Positions 9,177-16,738 of a DNA stretch of 44,160 nucleotides are shown in pieces (the stretch's first letter is position 1; each line of letters begins with the position of its first letter). A program made the translations under genes and the position numbers. Origin of the DNA: DASWNP01 sp036399175 (GTDB taxonomy: Bacteria; Acidobacteriota; Blastocatellia; Pyrinomonadales; Pyrinomonadaceae); assembly GCA_036399175.1 (NCBI GenBank), contig DASWNP010000031.1, positions 1-44,160 on the forward strand, read 5' to 3'. A model generated the notes under the pieces. It ran no database searches and was not told where the DNA came from. It saw nothing but the letters and a program-made list of their open reading frames with translations.

Positions 9177-9218
9177 AGCGCGCCCGCGCTCGTCGTGGCT
9201 GGACAAGCCGGAAGCACG

Positions 9219-9270
9219 GATGTTAGATGTCAGAGGTTAGAAAAATACTGACATCCGACATCTGACATCT
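9219..9270. repeat. Heptad-repeat hairpin (word GATGTTA/GATGTCA) upstream of ychF
   Basis: Left arm reads GATGTTA GATGTCA GAGGTTA, a spacer AGAAAAATAC, then the right arm TGACATC CGACATC TGACATC. The arms are mutually complementary and both have a period of seven. It lies 28 bases before the ychF start in the divergent intergenic region. Confidence 0.8.
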
Positions 9271-9297
9271 GGCAACTCTCTTTTCGAGGTATCGCTT

Positions 9298-10398
9298 ATG
9301 CTTCGCGCAGGCATCGTCGGGCTACCGAACGTCGGCAAGTCCACACTCTTCAACGCGCTGACGGCGCAGTCCGCCGCGCTTGCGGCCAACTACCCTTTCG
9401 CCACCATCGAGCCCAACGTCGGCGTCGTCCCCGTCCCCGATGAACGCTTGGAGCCGCTCGCCGCGATAGTCAAGACGAGCACTATCGTTCCGGCCAGCGT
9501 CGAGTTTCTCGACATCGCGGGACTCGTGCGCGGCGCGTCGAAGGGCGAAGGATTGGGAAACCAGTTTCTCGCCAACATCCGCGAAACGGATGCGGTCGTG
9601 CAGGTCGTCCGATGCTTCGAGGACGAGCAGGTCATACACGTCGAAGGCTCGGTCAATCCGCGCCGCGACATCGACACAATCCAGATTGAGCTGGCGCTCT
9701 CAGACCTCGCCTCGGTCGAGCGCAGGCGCGAGCGCGCGCAGAAGACCGCCAAGAGCGGCGACAAGACGGCACGCGCCGAAATCGACGTTATCGACAAGCT
9801 TCTGGTCGCGCTCTCCGAAGGCAAGCCCGCGCGCATCGTCGCGCTCACGGACGACGAGCGCGCCGTCGCACGCAGTCTCTTTCTACTCACGACGAAGCCG
9901 ACCATCTACGCGGCCAACGTCGATGAAGCGACGCTCGCCGCGCCGGAAGAGAACGCGCACGTCCAAGCGGTGCGCGAAGTAGCGGCGGAAGAAGGGGCTG
10001 AAGTGGTCGTCATCTGCGCGCAGCTTGAGGCCGAGCTGGTCGCGCTCGCGCCCGACGAGCGGCTCGGCTACCTGCAATCGCTCGGCGTCGAGGGAAGCGG
10101 CGTCGATAATCTCATCCGTAGCGCCTATCGTCTGCTCGGACTGATGTCGTTTCTGACGGCCGGCGAGAAGGAGGTGCGCGCCTGGACGATTCCGCGCGGC
10201 ACACGCGCGCCGCAGGCCGCAGGCACTATCCATTCAGACATCGAGCGCGGCTTCATCCGCGCCGAAGTCGTCAGCTACGACAACCTCATCCGCGCGGGCT
10301 CTTACGCGGCGGCGCGCGAGCAGGGCTTGCTCCGACTCGAAGGCAAAGAGTACGTCATGCAGGAAGGCGACGTAGTTCACTTCCGCTTCAACGTCTGA
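9298..10398 (+). CDS. ychF: Redox-regulated ATPase/GTPase YchF (Obg family)
   Basis: A protein of 366 residues, full length for the family. The P-loop is GLPNVGKST (8-16), switch II lies in DIAGLVRGASKGEGLGN (about 72-88), and the usual NKxD motif is replaced by NVDE (about 207), the change that gives YchF its preference for ATP. A helical insert (about 130-190) is followed by the TGS domain at the C-terminus (about 283-366, ending GDVVHFRFNV). YchF binds the ribosome and affects stress responses and translation quality. GAGGT about eight bases before the ATG supports this start. A heptad hairpin lies directly upstream. The gene is monocistronic or leads into the small peptide gene that follows. 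Confidence 0.97.
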   Translation: MLRAGIVGLPNVGKSTLFNALTAQSAALAANYPFATIEPNVGVVPVPDERLEPLAAIVKTSTIVPASVEFLDIAGLVRGASKGEGLGNQFLANIRETDAVVQVVRCFEDEQVIHVEGSVNPRRDIDTIQIELALSDLASVERRRERAQKTAKSGDKTARAEIDVIDKLLVALSEGKPARIVALTDDERAVARSLFLLTTKPTIYAANVDEATLAAPEENAHVQAVREVAAEEGAEVVVICAQLEAELVALAPDERLGYLQSLGVEGSGVDNLIRSAYRLLGLMSFLTAGEKEVRAWTIPRGTRAPQAAGTIHSDIERGFIRAEVVSYDNLIRAGSYAAAREQGLLRLEGKEYVMQEGDVVHFRFNV

Positions 10399-10448
10399 GC
10401 CGCGCCGGCTTTGCCTCACAGAATATAAGCTTGCCCCACAATTCAGGA

Positions 10449-10477
10449 TTCAAGCTTCGGCAAATCAGGTATAGAAT
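10449..10477 (+). promoter_or_regulatory. Possible promoter for the double-glycine peptide gene
   Basis: TTCAAG (10449-10454), 17 bases, then TAGAAT (10472-10477), overlapping a TATAGA two bases earlier. Transcription would start near 10484, about 34 bases before the ATG at 10518. The -35 box is poor. Confidence 0.4.
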
Positions 10478-10517
10478 GCGCGTCCGTCAGCTACACATCT
10501 GGAAAAGGAGATGCGCC

Positions 10518-10664
10518 ATGCCGGAGAAGAAAAACGAAAACAAGCCCAAGCGTCGCACGCAAGTTAAAGAACTTCCCAAGAAAGAGAAAGCGTTGACCAA
10601 AGACGAGCAGAAGAAGGTCAAAGGCGGGTACATAGAAGAAGACCCAATACGTGTGAAACTTTAA
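10518..10664 (+). CDS. Small peptide with a double-glycine leader-like motif
   Basis: A peptide of 48 residues. The ATG at 10518 is chosen over earlier in-frame ATGs because AAGGAG stands seven to eight bases before it. The N-terminal half is very lysine-rich (MPEKKNENKPKRR...), then KALTKDEQKKVKGG followed by an 11-residue tail, YIEEDPIRVKL. The pattern L-T-x-x-E-x-x-x-V-x-GG is the double-glycine cleavage signal of bacteriocin and other ribosomally made peptide precursors (for example TIGR04149-type). No modifying enzyme or C39-peptidase transporter is nearby, so a secreted peptide is inference only. It has its own possible promoter and a strong terminator, so it is a short monocistronic unit. 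Confidence 0.65.
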   Translation: MPEKKNENKPKRRTQVKELPKKEKALTKDEQKKVKGGYIEEDPIRVKL

Positions 10665-10695
10665 CCTTCGCCCGTTTCGTCGCGCTCAAAACAGG

Positions 10696-10729
10696 AGAGG
10701 CGAGCCCCTTTGAGGCTCGCCTCTTTTCG
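10696..10729 (+). terminator. Intrinsic terminator after the small peptide gene
   Basis: Perfect 11-bp stem AGAGGCGAGCC / GGCTCGCCTCT (10696-10706 and 10714-10724) with a seven-base loop, followed by TTTCGTT. The A-rich left flank suggests it may also end the gene on the other strand that stops at 10750. Confidence 0.85.
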
Positions 10730-10749
10730 TTCAACTCTTGCGTCCGCTT

Positions 10750-11217
10750 TTATCTTCCGCCGCCGCTCTTTTTTCTGCTCGAAGATTTCGCTGAAGACTT
10801 GCGCGCCGTTCTTCTATCCGCCGTCTGCGGCATGCTCGCTTTGGCGGTTCGGGCGACCGCATCGGTCGTTTTGTTGACCGTCCGGCTGGCAGCTTTGGTT
10901 GCCCTCTCGGTCGTCTTGTTCGTGGCGTCGGCCATCTGCGACGAGAGTTTCTTGGTTTGCGCAGCGCCCCTGTCTACCGTCCTGCGCGCCGAGGGGCGGG
11001 GACGCCCCGGCTCGTCCTGATTCTTCGGGCGTATCAACCTGGCCGCCGTCGGGCTGACGGGCTCGACGATAGTGGCCTCGATATTTCTTATCGAATCCAT
11101 CGCGCCCGAAACTCTCTCCAAAACCTCTTCGGCTATGTTGGCCGTCAGGTCAACGGCGCTTTTAGCCACGTTTGCAGAGTTGCGCAGCACGCCGCTCTGT
11201 TTGCGTCTACCACCCAT
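10750..11217 (-). CDS. Small basic, alanine/lysine-rich protein (histone-H1-like composition)
   Basis: A protein of 155 residues with a textbook GGAGGTGA Shine-Dalgarno before the ATG at 11217. Residues 12-50 (NSANVAKSAVDLTANIAEEVLERVSGAMDS region) could form amphipathic helices; the rest is rich in A, T, K, R and S, ending SSAKSSSRKKSGGGR. This composition resembles bacterial H1-like or phasin-like proteins, but I recognise no domain. A nucleoid or polyanion-binding role is a guess from charge. It is monocistronic, convergent with the double-glycine peptide and separated from it by the terminator at 10696-10729. Confidence 0.7.
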   Translation of the reverse strand: MGGRRKQSGVLRNSANVAKSAVDLTANIAEEVLERVSGAMDSIRNIEATIVEPVSPTAARLIRPKNQDEPGRPRPSARRTVDRGAAQTKKLSSQMADATNKTTERATKAASRTVNKTTDAVARTAKASMPQTADRRTARKSSAKSSSRKKSGGGR

Positions 11218-11294
11218 CTTGTCACCTCCGTTGGTTCTGAAATTATGACTCAGGATTTCGACTGTTCGCCGTTTGGATTCCTCCGGCAGCGCGG

Positions 11295-11324
11295 ATATTA
11301 ACAGGATTTGCGAAATCTTGTCAG
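11295..11324 (-). promoter_or_regulatory. Possible promoter for the basic protein gene
   Basis: Minus-strand CTGACA (11324-11319), 18 bases, then TAATAT (11300-11295). Transcription would start near 11288, giving a leader of about 70 bases. Confidence 0.35.
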
Positions 11325-11438
11325 AACTTTCCGCTCAAAAATTTTTCTTCCTCAAGAATTTCTCAATCCCGCCGAATAGATTGTAGAAGGCAAGGTGGGC
11401 AGCTCGCGTTTGGCACTCGAAGAAAGGCGGAATCGGCG

Positions 11439-11531
11439 ATGACGATGATTGTCCTCTTCACGATAGTCTGTCTGCTATGCATCTGGATGGCCGCAGCGAC
11501 GGGGCGACCTTACCTCGGCAGACGACCCTGA
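11439..11531 (+). CDS. Possible 30-residue single-span membrane peptide
   Basis: ATG at 11439 opens a frame of 30 codons: a hydrophobic stretch (MTMIVLFTIVCLLCIWMAAA) followed by a short polar basic tail, TGRPYLGRRP. AAAGG about 12 bases upstream could serve as ribosome site. The sharp division into one membrane helix and an arginine-rich tail is typical of real small membrane proteins, and a hairpin plus terminator follow directly. No homologue is recognised and chance cannot be excluded. Confidence 0.4.
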   Translation: MTMIVLFTIVCLLCIWMAAATGRPYLGRRP

Positions 11532-11534
11532 AAG

Positions 11535-11655
11535 AAGGCAAAGGGCAAAAGGAAAAAGGCAAAGGCGGAGCAAGGAGCAAAAGTCGAAGGTGCGATGGAA
11601 ACTTCTCTTGAGTTGCTTCTTAAACCTTTGCCCTTTGCCTTTTTCCTTTTGCCTT
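11535..11655. repeat. Heptad-repeat hairpin (word AAGGCAA)
   Basis: Left arm AAGGCAA AGGGCAA AAGGAAA AAGGCAA (11535-11565) and complementary right arm CCTTTGC CCTTTGC CTTTTTC CTTTTGC CTT (11625-11655). The longest matching run is 22 bases, shifted by one heptad. The loop is about 59 bases. It lies between the small membrane peptide and a GC-rich terminator. Confidence 0.75.
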
Positions 11656-11661
11656 AATGAA

Positions 11662-11705
11662 AACGCGCCGCCACATCTTTCGTGCGGCGGCGCGTTCATG
11701 TTTTT
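11662..11705 (+). terminator. GC-rich terminator-type hairpin
   Basis: An 11-bp stem AACGCGCCGCC / GGCGGCGCGTT (11662-11672 and 11686-11696) followed by CATGTTTTT. It would end the transcript of the small membrane peptide; the opposite strand ends in TTTTCATT, so it may act both ways for the gene stopping at 11801. Confidence 0.7.
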
Positions 11706-11800
11706 GAATCCGGCGGATGCTTTTTCGGAACGAGCGTCGAGGTCAAACCTTCCGAGAGCCTCCGGCGGCGTGACTTAAGGTCGTCTCTGTTAATTTCACC

Positions 11801-12016
11801 TCAACGCAAAATCGCGCGGATGCCAACTAGAATCAGGTAGCCGATGGCGGCGACGACCGCCAACTTGATGAGCAGGACGGCGATGGCGATGATTGCGCCG
11901 ACGCCGGTTAAAACTATTCCGGCGGCTGTCAGCACCAGAGGAATACCGACGACCAAAACGAACATTCCCAGAAGAATGATTCCGACTATTCTTAAAATAT
12001 CTTTCATGTCCTTCAT
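11801..12016 (-). CDS. Small hydrophobic membrane protein of unknown function
   Basis: A protein of 71 residues, with GAGGTGG placed well before the ATG at 12016. After a short charged start (MKDMKDILR) almost the whole chain is hydrophobic, with two or three potential membrane spans rich in I, V, L, A and G (about 10-32, 34-50 and 52-68) and a basic end (GIRAILR). I recognise no family. It stands alone, divergent from rarA and separated from neighbours by non-coding DNA. Confidence 0.65.
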   Translation of the reverse strand: MKDMKDILRIVGIILLGMFVLVVGIPLVLTAAGIVLTGVGAIIAIAVLLIKLAVVAAIGYLILVGIRAILR

Positions 12017-12305
12017 TTTCCCACCTCTTTTCAGACTGGCCGCCCCGTCAATCGACCCCTTCCGAGTGCCATCTCCGGCGGCGACCTTGAATCCATATAC
12101 GCTGAACCCTGCGGCAGCGTTCCATCCAAGATTTTAGCGCCCGCGCGCCTCGTCAACAGGGGCGCGTTTTGTGTTAAGCTAGCTCATAAGTTTCCCTTTT
12201 TGGATTGTCCGGCGGCGGTCGTCTTCAGACAGATGCGCTCGAATGCGAAGCGCGCTGTCGCGGCGTTTGCGCCGCCCGTTCCAGGGCTTTCGCAAGGTGA
12301 GTTCT

Positions 12306-13616
12306 ATGCCGCGCCGTGCCAGTAAAAATCTGTTCGCCGAAACCGACGAAGAGCGTCCGCCGCAGCCGTCGCCGACCGTGCCCGAAGATGCGCCGCTCGC
12401 CGAGAGAATGCGTCCGCGCACGCTCGAAGAATTTGTCGGCCAGAAGCACCTGATTGGCGAAGGACGCCCGCTTCGACGCATGATTGACTGCACGGGCGCG
12501 CTGCCCTCGCTCATTCTCTGGGGCGCGCCCGGCACGGGCAAGACCACTCTGGCTCGCCTTTTGGCGACTCGCAAAAGCGCCCGCTTCGTCGCGCTCTCGG
12601 CGGTCTTCTCCGGCGTGCGCGAAGTTCGCGCCGCCATCGAAGAGGCGCGCACGCTTCGCGCCGGAGACCTGAGAACGATTCTCTTCATCGACGAGATTCA
12701 TCGTTTCAACAAAGCGCAGCAGGATGCGCTTCTGCCCGCCGTCGAAGACGGAACTATCACGCTCATCGGCGCGACGACCGAGAATCCTTCCTTCGAGGTG
12801 ATAGGCGCGCTCCAATCGCGTGCGCGCGTCCTCGTGCTTGAGCCTTTGAACGAAAGCGATGTGGAGACGATACTCCGCCGAGCCCTCTCGGAGCAAGAGC
12901 GCGGCGTCGCTCATCTTCATCCCGAAATTGCCGACGACGTGCTCGCCCGGCTCGCTCGTTCGGCGGGCGGCGACGCCCGCGTCGCTTTGAGCGCGCTCGA
13001 AGCGGCTGTCGAATCGACGCCGCCTGACGGCGAGGGCGTGCGCCGCATCACAGACGAAGCGATAAGCGAAGCTCTCGGGCGTGCGCGCTACGCTTACGAC
13101 AAGGGCGGCGAAGAGCACTACAACCTCGCTTCGGCTCTCATCAAGTCTTTGCGCAACTCCGACGTGAACGCCGCCCTCTACTGGCTCGCGCGTCTCATCG
13201 AAGGCGGAGCCGACCCAATCTTCATCGCGCGGCGTCTCTGCATTCTCGCCTCCGAAGACATCGGCCTCGCCGACCCGCAGGCGATGGTACAGGCTGCTGC
13301 CGCCGCGCAGATAACGCATCTCATCGGCCTGCCCGAAGCTCTCTATCCGCTCTCGCAGGCCACCGTCTATCTCGCCCACGCGCCGAAATCAAACGCCGTC
13401 AAGCGCGCCTTCCATGCCGCCCTCGAAGACGCCTCCGAGACGGCGCGCGAGCCCGTCCCGCTCCACCTGCGAAACGCCATCACGCCCCTGATGAAACGAA
13501 CCGGCTACGGCAAAGGCTACCGCTACGTGCACGACGACCCGCAGGCGCGCCGCGAGATGGCCTGCCTCCCCGAACGCCTGCGCGACAGGGAATACTGGAA
13601 AGGAAATGATGAATGA
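12306..13616 (+). CDS. rarA: Replication-associated recombination protein A (RarA/MgsA AAA+ ATPase)
   Basis: A protein of 436 residues. The ATG at 12306 (MPRRASKNLF) is preferred over an in-frame ATG at 12243 because AAGGTGAG precedes it and the family begins here. After an N-terminal segment with RPRTLEEFVGQKHL, Walker A is GAPGTGKTT (73-81), Walker B ILFIDEIHRFNK (about 125-136), then the lid, the helical tetramerisation part with HYNLASALIKSLRNSDVNAALYWLARL and the C-terminal domain. RarA acts at stalled replication forks, related to clamp-loader ATPases and RuvB. The last residues (NDE) and the TGA stop are encoded by the left arm of a heptad hairpin. A long open frame on the opposite strand is a coding shadow. 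Confidence 0.95.
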   Translation: MPRRASKNLFAETDEERPPQPSPTVPEDAPLAERMRPRTLEEFVGQKHLIGEGRPLRRMIDCTGALPSLILWGAPGTGKTTLARLLATRKSARFVALSAVFSGVREVRAAIEEARTLRAGDLRTILFIDEIHRFNKAQQDALLPAVEDGTITLIGATTENPSFEVIGALQSRARVLVLEPLNESDVETILRRALSEQERGVAHLHPEIADDVLARLARSAGGDARVALSALEAAVESTPPDGEGVRRITDEAISEALGRARYAYDKGGEEHYNLASALIKSLRNSDVNAALYWLARLIEGGADPIFIARRLCILASEDIGLADPQAMVQAAAAAQITHLIGLPEALYPLSQATVYLAHAPKSNAVKRAFHAALEDASETAREPVPLHLRNAITPLMKRTGYGKGYRYVHDDPQARREMACLPERLRDREYWKGNDE

Positions 13617-13692
13617 TGAATGCGGCAGTGTGAATGAAAAGCAGAAAGCTTTTGTCTTTCAATTCATCATTCACACTGCCGCATTCATCATT
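13605..13692. repeat. Heptad-repeat hairpin (word AATGATG) overlapping the end of rarA
   Basis: Arms at about 13605-13637 and 13659-13692 share a 26-base perfect complement built from AATGATG, AATGCGG and CAGTGTG words; the loop holds GCAGAAAGCTTTTGTCTTT. The left arm encodes the rarA C-terminus and stop; the right arm ends eight bases before the next ATG, just before its CGGAG ribosome site. Confidence 0.9.
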
Positions 13693-13700
13693 TCGGAGTT

Positions 13701-14528
13701 ATGAGTACGAACAGAACGGACAAGGAGTTGGCTTTTCTCTACGACCTCTACGTTGCGCCGGATTGGGGCGAGAGGTTCGCGGAGCTTTTCGACGAGCACG
13801 TCGTGCTTCCGAAGGCGGGGCGCGCGTTATACGTCGCGGCGGGCACGGGCGGCCATGCGCTGGCGGTCGTCGAGCGCGCCGGAGGCGACGTGTCGCTCAT
13901 GTGCGTTGATGAGAGCGAAGAACGGCTGGAGCTGGCGAGGGAGAAGGCGAAGATTTTGAAGTCGGGCGCACAGGTGGAGTTTCGTCTGGGACAGCCGGAC
14001 GGGCTCGGCTTCGAGGACGAGCAGTTTGAGCTTGTTATGGGCGACGCATCGCTGGTCGTCTCGGAGCGTCTGCCGGAGATGCTTTCGGAAATGGTGCGGG
14101 TGGCTGTGCCCGGCGCGACCATCGCGCTCAACCTGACGACGGCTTCCAGCTTCGGCGAGTTCTTCTCCATCTACTGGGAGGCGCTCGGCAACGTCGGCCT
14201 CGGCGAACACGGCTCGACTGTCGAGGCGCTCATCAACGAGCTGCACACCGTCTCAGACGTGGAAGCGATGGCCGCGCGCGAGGCTTTGGATGACGTGCAA
14301 TCCTGGACGCGCATCGAAGAGTTCAACTTCCCTTCTGGTGAAGAGTTCATAAGCGCGCCGCTCATACGCGACTTCCTGCTCGGCGGCTGGCTCGACGCTC
14401 TGCCCGACGACGAAGCGCGCGGGCGCGTCGTCGAAGAGGTGGCGCGCATCATCGACGAAGAGCGGCAGGGCGGCGACTTCGCCCTCTCCATCAAGGCCAC
14501 GCTCGTCGTCGGTCGGAAGGCCGACTGA
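13701..14528 (+). CDS. Class I SAM-dependent methyltransferase of unknown substrate
   Basis: A protein of 275 residues with CGGAG five bases before the ATG. The SAM-binding motif I is RALYVAAGTGGHALAVV (about 41-57), followed by an acidic loop CVDESEERLELAREK (motif II, about 72-86) and a motif III/IV-like LGQPDGLGFEDEQFELVMGD (about 101-120). The C-terminal half (about 160-275) is acidic and has no recognised domain. Substrate cannot be told. It lies 84 bases after rarA with only the heptad hairpin between, so it is likely cotranscribed and may be translated from a site that follows the hairpin. Confidence 0.8.
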   Translation: MSTNRTDKELAFLYDLYVAPDWGERFAELFDEHVVLPKAGRALYVAAGTGGHALAVVERAGGDVSLMCVDESEERLELAREKAKILKSGAQVEFRLGQPDGLGFEDEQFELVMGDASLVVSERLPEMLSEMVRVAVPGATIALNLTTASSFGEFFSIYWEALGNVGLGEHGSTVEALINELHTVSDVEAMAAREALDDVQSWTRIEEFNFPSGEEFISAPLIRDFLLGGWLDALPDDEARGRVVEEVARIIDEERQGGDFALSIKATLVVGRKAD

Positions 14529-14607
14529 AACGAAACGGCAGTTCGATTCAGCGCGCTGGCAGTAACATCGACCTCAGAATAAATTTCGTTCATCTAAAAC
14601 AGAACCA

Positions 14608-14651
14608 CTCGATAAGCCCCGGAGGGAGCTAATCGAGCGGCTACTTTTTTA
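14608..14651 (+). terminator. Terminator after the methyltransferase gene
   Basis: Stem CTCGAT / ATCGAG (14608-14613 and 14632-14637) extended by AGC / GCT inside, loop rich in purines, then GCGGCTACTTTTTT. It separates this gene from convergent tatA. Confidence 0.6.
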
Positions 14652-14669
14652 GAGCTTGCGTGTAACTGT

Positions 14670-14951
14670 TCAGGAGCGCGGCTTGTCGAGCGTGGCTCGG
14701 TCGGAGGCTAGTTCTTCGTCTCGGAGGCGGGCGGAGTCGGCGGCGCGCAGGCGTTCGCGTTCGCGCCCGGCTTCGAGTTCCGAGTCGTCTTCGCCGTCGT
14801 TGATGCCCTTCTTAAACTCGCGGATGCTCTTGCCCATGCCTTTGGCGAGCTGCGGCAGCCGCGTGCTTCCAAAGAGCAGAAGGAGAATGATGAGGACGAT
14901 GATTAATTCCTGCATCCCTAATCCGCCGATTACAAATAGAGGGTAAAACAT
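14670..14951 (-). CDS. tatA: Sec-independent protein translocase subunit TatA/TatE
   Basis: A protein of 93 residues. It has a short N-terminal segment, one membrane helix (MQELIIVLIILLLLFG, about 13-28), the hinge with FGSTRLPQLAKGMG and the amphipathic helix SIREFKKGIND, the standard TatA plan, then a charged tail of about 45 residues. GGAGG nine bases before the ATG at 14951 supports the longer start; the family often begins nearer the residue-13 Met. TatA forms the pore for folded proteins with twin-arginine signals. No tatB or tatC is in the window, so the gene is an isolated copy. Confidence 0.92.
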   Translation of the reverse strand: MFYPLFVIGGLGMQELIIVLIILLLLFGSTRLPQLAKGMGKSIREFKKGINDGEDDSELEAGRERERLRAADSARLRDEELASDRATLDKPRS

Positions 14952-15027
14952 GGATTGAATCCTCCGCGTTCATTAAGTGCGATTGCTTGAGAAAGTCCGA
15001 CAGGGAAAGCTACGAGGCTTTGAGTGC

Positions 15028-15558
15028 TCAGTCTCCGTTCACGTCCGATTCATAGAAGAGATACTTGCGCCAGGTTTCGTCGGCGCGCCCGAGGTAGCGC
15101 ATGATTTGCCGGTTGACGTGGAGCGAGAAGCCGCGCGGGCGGCGTATCAGGTGCATCCTCGCTTCTTCGGGCGTCCGGCTGCCCTTCTTGTGATTGCAGC
15201 GCTTGCAGCAGGCGACGAGGTTATCCCAGGTCGATTCGCCGCCGCGCGAGCGGGGCAGAACGTGGTCGAGCGTCAGCTCCGAGGGCGGCAGTTGCTTACC
15301 GCAGTACTGACAGGTCGAATGGTCGCGCAGCAGAATGTTTTTGCGCGACAGCGAGCGGTTCTTGAAGGGGATGTGGATATACTCGGTCAGGCGTATGACG
15401 GAGGGCGCGTGAATCGTCACTTTCGACGAACGAAGCATGTGGCCGTTGTGCTCTTCCATGCGCGCGACGCCTTTGAAAATCATCACTACCGCGCGCCGTT
15501 CCGTGCACACGTTGATAGGCTCATACGAAGCATTGAGGACTAAAACTCGTCCATTCAT
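15028..15558 (-). CDS. HNH endonuclease family protein
   Basis: A protein of 176 residues. The start MNGRVLVLNASYEPINVC is the usual opening of a widespread housekeeping HNH family. The zinc ligands are CQYC (83-86) and CKRC (118-121), with the catalytic LTLDHVLPRSRGG (about 96-108) and the WDNLVACC helix between them, the complete HNH (His-Me finger) fold. The biological role of this family is not settled; it is found in many bacteria outside restriction systems. A predicted promoter stands so close that the leader would be only about five bases. It is transcribed towards tatA, 76 bases away. Confidence 0.88.
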   Translation of the reverse strand: MNGRVLVLNASYEPINVCTERRAVVMIFKGVARMEEHNGHMLRSSKVTIHAPSVIRLTEYIHIPFKNRSLSRKNILLRDHSTCQYCGKQLPPSELTLDHVLPRSRGGESTWDNLVACCKRCNHKKGSRTPEEARMHLIRRPRGFSLHVNRQIMRYLGRADETWRKYLFYESDVNGD

Positions 15559-15569
15559 ATTGCCTGACG

Positions 15570-15599
15570 ATATTACGCGAGCCCGTGCGCGGGTGTCAA
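15570..15599 (-). promoter_or_regulatory. Predicted promoter for the HNH gene
   Basis: Minus-strand TTGACA (15599-15594), 18 bases, then TAATAT (15575-15570). The expected transcription start near 15563 is only about five bases from the ATG at 15558, implying an almost leaderless message. Confidence 0.5.
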
Positions 15600-15651
15600 A
15601 ACTTTACTTCTTCCGCGCGCTCGCTTCTGGCGTCTCTCTTTAGCGCCCTCT

Positions 15652-16602
15652 TCAACGCAGACTGCGAAAGCGGTCGGTCGCTTCGACAAGCTCGCCGGTG
15701 ATGCCGGGCTCAAGCGCGGAGTGCCCGGCGTCGGCGACGATGCGCAGGTCTGCCTCCGGCCACGCGCGATGCAGCTCCCATGCACTCATCATCGGGCAGA
15801 CCACGTCGTAGCGCCCCTGCACGATGATGGAAGGGATGTGTCGAATCTTATCGACGTTCTCAATCAGGTAGTTGTCCGTGTCGAAGAAGGCGTTGTGCAT
15901 GAAGTAGTGGCATTCGATGCGCGCGAAGGCGAGCGCGAACTCGGCCTCGCCAAACTCTTCGATGAAGCCGGGGTCTGGAAACAGCTTCGAGGTCGAGCCC
16001 TCCCAGATGCTCCAGGCGCGCGCGGCTTCGAGTCGGACTGATTCGTCGTCGCTCGTCAGCCGCCGGTGATAGGCGCTCATCATGTCGCCCCGCTCCGCTT
16101 CGGGGATGACCGCGACGTACTGCTCCCACACGTCCGGGTAAATCGCGCTCGCGCCCTCCTGATAAAACCATAGAATCTCCTTCGGACGGCACAGGAAGAT
16201 GCCGCGCAGCACGAGCGCGCGACAACGATTGGGGTGCGTCTGCGCGTAGGCGAGCGCCAGAGTGCTGCCCCACGAGCCGCCGAAGACGACCCAATCCTCG
16301 ATGCCCAGATGCTCGCGCAGACGCTCGATGTCGGAGACGAGATGCCACGTCGTATTCTCTTCGAGGCTGGCGTGCGGCGTGCTCTTGCCCGAGCCGCGCT
16401 GGTCGAAGAGCACGATGCGATAGGCCGACGGGTCGAAGAAGCGTCGATATTCGGGGACAGTCCCGCCGCCGGGGCCCCCGTGCAGAAAGACGACGGGCAA
16501 GCCTTCCGGGTTTCCCGACTGTTCGTAGTAGAGCGTGTGCACATCGGAGACGGGCAGCATGCCTTCGTCGAACGGCTCGATAGCCGGATAGAGTGTTCTC
16601 AT
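15652..16602 (-). CDS. pip: Proline iminopeptidase (alpha/beta hydrolase, peptidase S33)
   Basis: A protein of 316 residues from the ATG at 16602 (MRTLYPAIEPF, the family opening); an ATG three codons earlier at 16611 is possible, and neither has a clear Shine-Dalgarno. The oxyanion motif is HGGPGGG (41-47), the nucleophile Ser110 lies in GGSWGS, and the later acid and histidine sit in GRYDVVCP and AGHSALEPG, so the catalytic triad is complete. It removes N-terminal proline from peptides in the cytoplasm. Upstream lies a heptad hairpin (16615-16734) separating it from comF on the same strand. Confidence 0.93.
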   Translation of the reverse strand: MRTLYPAIEPFDEGMLPVSDVHTLYYEQSGNPEGLPVVFLHGGPGGGTVPEYRRFFDPSAYRIVLFDQRGSGKSTPHASLEENTTWHLVSDIERLREHLGIEDWVVFGGSWGSTLALAYAQTHPNRCRALVLRGIFLCRPKEILWFYQEGASAIYPDVWEQYVAVIPEAERGDMMSAYHRRLTSDDESVRLEAARAWSIWEGSTSKLFPDPGFIEEFGEAEFALAFARIECHYFMHNAFFDTDNYLIENVDKIRHIPSIIVQGRYDVVCPMMSAWELHRAWPEADLRIVADAGHSALEPGITGELVEATDRFRSLR

Positions 16603-16614
16603 GGCAGACATAAT

Positions 16615-16734
16615 ACAGAGGTCAGAGGCCAGAAACCAGAGGTCAGAGGTCAGAGGTCAGAGGTCAGTGAAAGACAGAAAGCAGCGACGAAAGCAGAGAC
16701 GAAGGCTTCTGTTTTTACTGACCTCTGACCTCTT
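16615..16734. repeat. Heptad-repeat hairpin (word GTCAGAG)
   Basis: Left arm (16615-16669) repeats GTCAGAG about seven times with a few changes; right arm (16717-16734) is TGACCTC TGACCTC. The loop of about 47 bases contains AAAGACAGAAAGCAGC, the core seen in loops of other word families. It lies between the pip start and the comF stop. Confidence 0.85.
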
Positions 16735-16738
16735 CCCC

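Noticed and set aside
10696..10729. Treating heptad hairpins as ordinary terminators
   Set aside because: True terminators in the window are short GC stems with a T-run, as here; heptad hairpins are longer, often AT-rich, mostly lack a T-run and lie inside operons that must be read through.
12225..13379. Open frame of 384 codons on the minus strand
   Set aside because: Antisense to rarA, with no recognisable domain and repetitive R/E/A composition.
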